A DNA stretch of 64,000 bases from Macrobrachium rosenbergii. Taxonomy: Eukaryota; Arthropoda; Malacostraca; Decapoda; Palaemonidae. The notes under the pieces were generated by a model. It saw only the letters and a list, made by a program, of their open reading frames with translations, did not search any database and was not told the DNA's origin. The stretch is from NCBI RefSeq assembly GCF_040412425.1, contig NC_089744.1, positions 39,335,599 through 39,399,598 on the forward strand, in the 5' to 3' direction. Each line of letters opens with the position of its first letter. Positions within the stretch are counted from its first letter, which is position 1. Below, in pieces: positions 57,543-64,000 of the stretch. The position numbers were made by a program, and so were the translations under genes.

Positions 57543-57905
57543 CAGTTCCTGTACTGTGCATGCACAAATCCCTGGCACAGTAAATTTCTCACAATGAAAT
57601 CAGCTGATCCTACCCACGCTTCTCTCTCGTATCTTACATTTTTTATAAAATGTGGGATTACATTATTGGAAGCATTCTGTTTTGTACCCTCTTTTTCTAT
57701 AAATTTTTTAGTTCCTGTACTGCGCATGTGCAAATCCCTGGCATAGTAAAATTCTCACAATGAAATCAGTTGATCCTACCCACGCCTCTCTCTCGTATCT
57801 TACATTTTTTTTTTTTTTACATTTTTTATAAAATGTGGGATTTGTATGTGGGATTACATTATTGGAAACACTATGTTTCGTACCCTCTTTTTCTATAAAT
57901 TTTTT
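57543..57905. repeat. ~170-190-bp tandem duplication
   Basis: GTTCCTGTACTG...CCCTGGCA, TCTCACAATGAAATCAG and TATAAAATGTGGGAT occur in two successive copies (starting near 57,543 and 57,710). The second is lengthened by a poly(T) run. Confidence 0.85.
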
Positions 57906-58295
57906 CACCAACTGTACTTATTTGTTTTTCATTCTTTTACACATCAATATTTAGAGAATTTTGTGGGCTTTCTCATAAAAATAATTCATTTAACTCACTG
58001 TTATAGTTTTTGAGCTATGAACAATAATGTTGACAACGGTAACATTTTTTTTGTTTCGATCAACTTATAACGTCAAAATGAAACTGTTGCCATCACCAAA
58101 ACCATTTTTCTTGGCTCTCACTGTATTCCTCAACCTTTGCTCTACATTTTCATATATTTACAAAGTAATTCCTATGAAAAATAACCGAGACAGAGCTCTT
58201 CAAAAATAAATAACTACCACTAATTCTCATTATATGCCGGGCAGCACGCTGTTTCTTACCCTCTTTTCTATCAATTTTTTCACCAACTGTACTTA

Positions 58296-58587
58296 CAGGC
58301 AGTCCCCGGTTATCGGCGCGGTTCCGTTTCTGAGGGTGTGATAACCGAAAATCGGTGATTTCGGCGCTTTTTCGGCGATGTTCGGGGGTTATTGGCGCCG
58401 AAAAGCCCCGATTTTCAGTTATCGGCGCCTCTGTTAAGTATGTATCAGCGCCAATACCCAATTATTGGCGGCGATAAGCAGAAATCGGCGATTTTCGGTG
58501 CCGAAAATTGCCGATTTTTGTTGCTAGACAAGCCCCATAAAACCGGATCGCTGTTAACCGAGCCCGCCATTAACCGGGGACTACCTG
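58296..58587. mobile_element. TA-flanked MITE (family M1), 292 bp, inside a satellite unit
   Basis: TIRs CAGGCAGTCCCCGGTTATC and TTAACCGGGGACTACCTG, TA at 58,294-95 and 58,588-89. The neighbouring satellite units show the empty site (CCAACTGTACTTATTTG or ...TTATTCG). Confidence 0.9.
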
Positions 58588-59702
58588 TATTCATTTTTCA
58601 TTATTTTATATATTGATATTTCGAGAATTTTGTTGGCTTTCTCATGAAAAATAATTCATTCGCCTAATTGTTATAGTTTTTGAGCTACGAATGATAATGT
58701 TGACAATGGTAACATTTTTTTTGTTTCGATCAACTTATAACGTCAAAATGGAACTGTTGCCGTTAGCAAAACCATTTTTCTTGACTTGACTCTCATTGTA
58801 TTCCTTAACCTTTCCTCTAAATTTTCGAATATTTACAAAGTAATTCCTATGAAAAATAACCGAGATAGAGCTCTTAAAAAAAAAAACAACTTTCTAGCGC
58901 TAATTCTCACCGTACACCGGGCAGTGCACTCTGTTTCTTACCCTCTTTTCTATCAACTTTTTCACCAACTGTACTTATTCGTTTTTCATTATTTTATATA
59001 TCGATATTTGGAGAATTTTGTTGGCTTTCTCATAAAAAAAATTCATTTGCCTGACTTTCATAGTTTTGGGCTACGAACGAAAATGTAAAAATAAGTAATT
59101 TTTTTTTTAATAACCAAATTTTTTCGTATTTAGAGGGCTGGGACTCTTATTCTGACTATTCCACCATAAATTATAAGCATTGAGAAAAAAAGGACAGCAA
59201 AATGAATGTTGTTGGCATATAATTTCTATTTTTGCTGAATTTTCGAAATAATTATTTTTTCGCACTGTCGAGCGCTCCCAGACACCTCGGATCTCTGGTA
59301 GGCGCGGCGCTCAAACTATACAGATGCGAAAGTGTTGAAAGCTAACTTAGATATAATATGCATTATCAGTGGCATCTACCAAAACTGGAATAGGCATAGA
59401 AAGCCTAGGCAAGCATAATCTACTGAAAAGAAATCACACGTCAAGCACTGCCTCGTATAATCTACTGAAAATGCATCTTGCACTACATAAGATATAGTGT
59501 ATAAGATGAAATCATGTTCTGGGACAAAATTCTCAGGTCGCAGGACACACGAGATCAGATGATACATGATTATATGGGCAAGTTATGTTTCTTTTTGATG
59601 TTGTATATTTTTGAGTTTCACAGAAACAAACTGCACTTATGTATTTGTGGAGCAACCTTCAGCCTTTACATCATAGTTAAATATTTAGGCATGAAGAGTA
59701 CT

Positions 59703-59880
59703 GTACCTTTAAAATGATGTTAAAAACCAACTTATAAACAACTCAAGATACAAACAGCCATCCGGAATGTAACTCGTTTGTAAGTTTGTTAGTACCTTTA
59801 AAATGGTGTTAAAATCCAACTTATAAACAATTCAAGATACAAACAGCCATCCGGAATGTAACTCATTCGTAAGTTTGGTA
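59703..59880. repeat. 89-bp tandem duplication
   Basis: GTACCTTTAAAATG starts at 59,703 and again at 59,792. Both copies contain AAACAGCCATCCGGAATG and AACTC-TT/ATT-CGTAAGTTTG variants. Function unknown. Confidence 0.85.
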
Positions 59881-60029
59881 GTGACTTAGTGTATACACAA
59901 AAGTACATCACAATACATCAGTACATCTGAAAAAATATGTTCTTCTTTATAGCATGAACTTTGGATACATCTATTTTGACAAGACAAAATTCTTAATAAT
60001 AATTAATTTTGAATTGAAATCAAACTTAC

Positions 60030-60149
60030 CTTGAAGTAATCATCAAATTTAAGAGCTCTTGATGCCTCCCAATCATATCCAAACCTCTTCAGCTGAATGA
60101 CTAGTACAGGTGGGAGAGTTTTCACACATGTCCTTATTAAGGCTGTCCT
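60030..60149 (-). CDS. USP24: USP24 exon 1 of this window (USP finger/palm)
   Basis: 120-nt exon read from 60,149 to 60,030, exactly 40 codons, phase 0 at both ends. The acceptor is TTAATTACAG and the donor is TTCAAG followed by GTAAGTTTG. It encodes [17 protein letters not shown] and A-L-K-F-D-D-Y-F-K. The L-P-x-V-L-x-x-x-L-x-R-F block is a hallmark of USP domains, and the R-F-G-x-D-W-E variant fits USP24. The upstream exons with the catalytic Cys box must lie beyond 64,000. An alternative AG two bases inside (exon start 60,147) would break the frame. Confidence 0.93.
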
Positions 60150-61988
60150 CTGTAATTAAGATGATTTTATTTTGTCTATGTAATTATGCTCTCTACACAA
60201 CTTGACTTTCCCATTCTTATTGAAAATTTAAGTTAGCAAATATCTAAAGTGAATTATGAGGTAAGGAAGGTTCCTGAAGTGTAAAAGGAGTAGTATTTAA
60301 AACATTGAATGGTATTAAAATTTTAAAAAGCCTACAACTGTAATAATTACGAAGGAATTTATACATTACTTAAAAATACTAAGAAGAACATCAAGAGTCT
60401 AATGAGTAAATATTACACCTAAAGCAAAAACCAACCCTACAGTTTCTATAGTTCCATAAAAACTGCACAAATGTTTATTGCTCTAAGTGAAACTACAGAT
60501 AAAGACACAAGTTTCATGAAGTTATTGATGAAGGTTCCACTGCCTTAGACAGCCAATAATGCCCCCTGGGAGTTACCTCAACTTTGAGAATAAGGCTATG
60601 CCATCTTCCATGGTATGACCAAATGTCTCACTTGAGCATTATACATGAGCTCAGTAGTCTGGTTAAACAATGACTTGTCATACATCAGATGCATAAGAGG
60701 AGCCTCAAAAAGTGTTTGCCAAAGAATTCAATCCTAATGGAATGCTTCCAGTACAATACTTCAGGATCAACATATGGGAAGACATTGGAAAATCTATGAT
60801 GCAATGGCCAAAGGCCAAGATCTTGAATCCTAATACCATCTTGCCATCCACTTTGACATTAAAACATTGATTAAGTGCTATAAATATTTTCATTCCTTAC
60901 CAAGTAATTTTATGAGACCTCTGAGTCACACCTTGAGAGACTTACTGGACTTGCCTGAAGGATTTGTTTTTGAATAAGAACTGAAAATTGAAGCAAAGTA
61001 AAGTTAAAGGAGTTAAACAGCTAAGTCAGAAAAGATGAAAAGCAATAAGCAAAATGCAGCGCACCTAGGAGCTTAAGGTTGCTGAAAAGCTTGGCAGAAA
61101 ACAATGGAGTCCTGTGAGCCTTTTTTAAGAAAATACCAGGACACTTGAGAATGACTTTCCAAGTTCAGATAAGTTTATAATGGCATCATCAAGCTGATTA
61201 TGAGTTGAATGAGTCTCAGCATTCCATAGTTAAGGTGTGGCAAGAATTTTAGCCAAAATACAATATATCCACAACTTTTGAATGTTCGCTCAAATACGGC
61301 AATGAAGAAAACTGTCAACACAAACTTTTAATCTGAATTGTGTGTGAGCTGTACCAAGTAAGACAGTGCACAACTGACAGTGAGGGGTTTAGCATCTGCT
61401 CGGTCATACTGAATGTCAGTCTAAATTTTGTAACTAAAGAGGTCCCCAAAATTGGTTAAATCCAAAAATATTACTTGAAAAACTCTAAAAAATTGTCAAC
61501 TTTGCATTAGAGGATTATTTATTTTTTAAGTGTCCAATAAACTTCCCAAACTCAAGTTTTGCTCTTTGTTGCAATTTTCCACCTCTCCAAACTATCCACT
61601 TGAAGAGGAGACCAGAGGATCATTTCAAAGAGTGAAAGGGAAATTGACCTTAAGGGCGAGACATCAATGGAAGCAAGCATCTTCAGCTTAGATGGCATGT
61701 GGGTTTCACACTGGAGATGGATAATTTTTCTCTCAAATTGAGCGTTTTTGACAAGGTTGTGGCATCACTGATACAGATGCCTCATCAGATAATTATTTAT
61801 CAAATCTGGGCTCTCAAGCCAAGACTGAGGCACTTTTGGTTATTTAGCACTAAGGGAGTGAAAAAAGAAATGAGTTGAAGTGGTTGGACAGCGAGACAGA
61901 GAGAGATCCAGAAAAATAAGGGGTTAAAGTACAAGGGTCTAAACATGGAACTGGGATAAAACCCAACAGTTGCAATAAGAAGTAACAG
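60150..61988 (-). other. USP24 intron sequence, unassigned
   Basis: No exon continuing upstream of exon 1 was found. Short frames lack motifs. The sequence may include an old, unrecognisable transposon. Confidence 0.4.
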
Positions 61989-62249
61989 TTAATCCTTTAA
62001 CGCCGACTGGACGTATTTTACATCGACAAAAGTTGTCTGTCAGGTGCCAAGTGGACGCAAAATACTGTACGTCGACTACAAAAAGTTTTTTAAATATTTG
62101 CGGAAAAATAATTATAGGCCTCGTTTGAGGGATGCTGGGAGTTCGCGGATCACGCTGTTGTTTTGTTTACAAGCGTGACCCCGCTGCGCATGCGCGAATT
62201 TCTTTCTTATCCCAAAAGAAAGCATCAGCTAACTCTGCTGAAAATCTCA

Positions 62250-63710
62250 GAAATTCTTTAGTCACTTTGTCATAATTTTTGCACCGTTTTATATTAGCCT
62301 TTACATAGTTTTATATATGAAATTGTGCGTAATTTCATGTAGAATACAACAAAAAATAACTCATGGTTGTAGTCTTTATCAATTTTGACATATTTTCATA
62401 TAAATCACGATAAGTGCCAAAATTTCAACCTTCAGTCAACTTTGACTCGACCGAAATGGTCGAAAAATGCAATTGTAAGCTAAAACTCTTACATTCTAGT
62501 AATATTCAACCATTTACCTTCATTTTGCAACAAACAAGAAGTCTCTAGCACAATATTTTGATTTATGGTGAATTTTTGAAAAAAACTTTTTCCTTACGTC
62601 CACGCTAACTCTGCTGAAAATCTTGTAAGAGCCTGAGGCCGTCTCTTCCAAACACGTGTGTGTTCGTGTGTTCGTCATCCATCGGAGTGGACAAGACAAC
62701 AAGAGCATCTTGTTTTCTTTCTCTAAAGGAAAGCAATTTCAACCATACAATATTTCCGTCTGTTTCTCCCTAACCACTGTTGTCTTCATGTATGTACAAT
62801 TACCACTACTTGCATTGCCATGCAAGCATTCTAATCATGTACTCATAATGTTCCAACAAATCTTCTGTATCAAACTGTGTGTATGTTTCTGTTTGTGAAG
62901 ATGCCAAACGTCTCGCCACTCCGATGGACGATGAACACACACGTGTTTGGAAGAGACGGCGTCAGGCTCTTACAATCTCAGAAATTCTTTAGTCATTTTG
63001 TCGTAATTTTTGCACAGTTTTCTATTAGCCATTACATAAAGTTTTATATATGAAAATATGAGCAATTTCATGTAGAATACAAAAGAAAATAACTCATGGT
63101 CATAGCTTTTATCAATTTTGACATATTTTCATATAAATCATGATAAGTGCCAAAATTTCAACCTTCGGTCAACTTTGACTCGACCGAAATGGTAGAAAAA
63201 TGCAACTGTAAGCTAAAACTCTTACATTCTAGTAATATTCAATCAGTTACCTTCATTTTGCAACAAACAAGAAGTCTCTAGAACAATATTTCGATTTAGG
63301 GTGAATATTTGGAAAAACTTTTTCCTTAGGTCCGCATGCGCTAACTCTACTGAAAACCTCAGAAATTCTTTAGTCACTTTGTCATAATTTTTGCACCATT
63401 TTATATTAGCCATTACATAAAGTTTTATATATGGAAATGTGAGCAATTTCATGTAGAATACAACAAAAAATAATTCATGGTTGTAGCTTTTATCAGTTTG
63501 AAATATTTTCATATAAATCACGGTAAGTGCCAAAATTTCAACCTTCGGTCAACTTTGACTTGACCGAAATGGTCAAAAAATGCAATTGTAAGCTAAAACT
63601 CTTACATTCCAGTAATATTCAACCATTTACCTTCATTTTGCAACAAACGGGAAGTCTCTAGCACAATATTTCGATTTATGGTGAATTTTTTAAAAAACTT
63701 TTTTTACGCC
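62250..63710 (-). repeat. Tandem satellite units inside S1 copy 2
   Basis: TACCTTCATTTTGCAACAAAC recurs at about 62,516, 63,249 and 63,638, in inverse orientation to 17.2-19.0 kb. Spacing between the last two is about 389 bp, and the first interval is enlarged by the inserted MITE. Confidence 0.85.
62624..62974. mobile_element. 351-bp MITE with ATCT target duplication
   Basis: Long, nearly perfect TIRs beginning TGTAAGAGCCTGAGGCCGTC (right end: complement with GACGCCGTC), extending over about 60 bp each. The flanks AAAATCT and ATCTCAG, compared with the uninterrupted satellite phrase GAAAATCTCAGAAATTC at about 62,254, define a 4-bp ATCT duplication. Non-coding interior. The superfamily is uncertain. 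Confidence 0.85.
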
Positions 63711-64000
63711 GTAGCGCTTATTTAATTCATGCATCATTTTGTGATAATAATTTCTCGTGTTACTCTGATCATTTTACAATTTGTTATATACCAAAATCAT
63801 CTCAATTTAGTGTACAATACAACAAAAAAAAATAGCTCATTAGCTTTAACCGTTTTGCTCGCAGCGATTTTTTTTACAAAAATATATGAAATTTTTTTTC
63901 GAGCTGTCATATATTCCAATAATTATATATGATAATGATATTTTTTTCATTTCTGATGGTTGCATACTAAACTTCAGGCAATGAGAAAAAAAGGAGCCAA

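Larger units (their letters stand above)
57340..59338. mobile_element. Possible third satellite-carrying element (S2), related to S1
   Basis: The left side follows TTAA (57,336-39) and begins CCCATTCATACCC; the right limit near GCGAAAGTGTTGAA is only weakly complementary. The interior holds a ~170-190-bp tandem duplication (57,543-57,905) and then roughly 380-bp tandem units starting about 57,908, 58,588 and 58,978. Each unit has AGAATTTTGTTGGCTTTCTC and CCTATGAAAAATAACCGAGA. A segment near 59,190 (GCATTGAGAAAAAAAGGACA) resembles the S1 end (GCAATGAGAAAAAAAGGAGC). Boundaries are tentative. Confidence 0.4.
61993..64000 (-). mobile_element. Satellite-carrying element (S1), copy 2, inverted and cut by the window edge
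   Basis: Follows TTAA (61,989-92) and begins TCCTTTAACGCCGACTGG, the inverted counterpart of the right end of copy 1 (19,101). The final bases (GCAATGAGAAAAAAAGGAGC) correspond to about 17,050 in copy 1, so only ~130 bp should lie beyond the edge. It holds about three satellite units against five in copy 1, the first split by a 351-bp MITE. Confidence 0.65.

Overview
The window looks like intronic DNA of an arthropod nuclear genome, most likely a decapod crustacean. The evidence is a conserved animal gene split by GT-AG introns up to at least 20 kb long, several DIRS-type tyrosine-recombinase retrotransposons, a Tigger/pogo transposon, a short interspersed element of a type I associate with decapods, a long CT microsatellite and very AT-rich satellite blocks. 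The species cannot be named from the sequence alone.

Host gene. Seven exons on the minus strand, read from 60,149 down to 20,936, encode part of ubiquitin carboxyl-terminal hydrolase 24 (USP24). They cover the second half of the catalytic USP domain (finger/palm strands, the catalytic histidine box, the W-F-K-F-N-D motif, the C-terminal tryptophan-asparagine-aromatic strand) and the start of the helical-repeat region behind it. All six internal junctions agree in phase, so no exon seems to be missing between the first and last. The exons carrying the catalytic cysteine lie beyond 64,000. The next downstream exon was not found in the first 20.9 kb and probably lies off the left edge.

Transposons from left to right. 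A CT microsatellite (1.7 kb) and a LINE 3-prime remnant (2.1-2.5 kb). An old DIRS-like element E1 (3.07-20.16 kb), interrupted by a younger DIRS element E1n (5.06-11.40 kb), a SINE, two small TA-flanked MITEs and a satellite-carrying piggyBac-like element (16.9-19.1 kb). Exon 7. DIRS element E2 (21.46-28.93 kb). Exon 6. A CR1-like LINE remnant (31.5-33.8 and 40.4-40.8 kb) split by DIRS element E3 (33.83-40.42 kb). Exon 5. A second copy of the E1 family, E4 (41.1-51.8 kb), carrying a Ty3/gypsy LTR-gag fragment, a MITE and a nearly intact Tigger transposon (47.98-50.95 kb). A pogo-like non-autonomous element (53.2-54.4 kb). Exons 4, 3 and 2. A satellite-rich block with MITEs (56.5-59.3 kb). Exon 1. 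A second, inverted copy of the satellite-carrying element, cut by the right edge.

How it fits together. All five DIRS-like elements lie in the same transcriptional direction as USP24. Each shows inverted terminal repeats plus an internal complementary region at its 3-prime side, the hallmark of the DIRS1 group. Their gag, reverse transcriptase/RNase H, methyltransferase-like and tyrosine recombinase genes are recognisable but broken by stops and frameshifts. The Tigger transposase has only one evident frameshift. The paralogous pair E1/E4 provides empty sites that date several insertions relative to one another.
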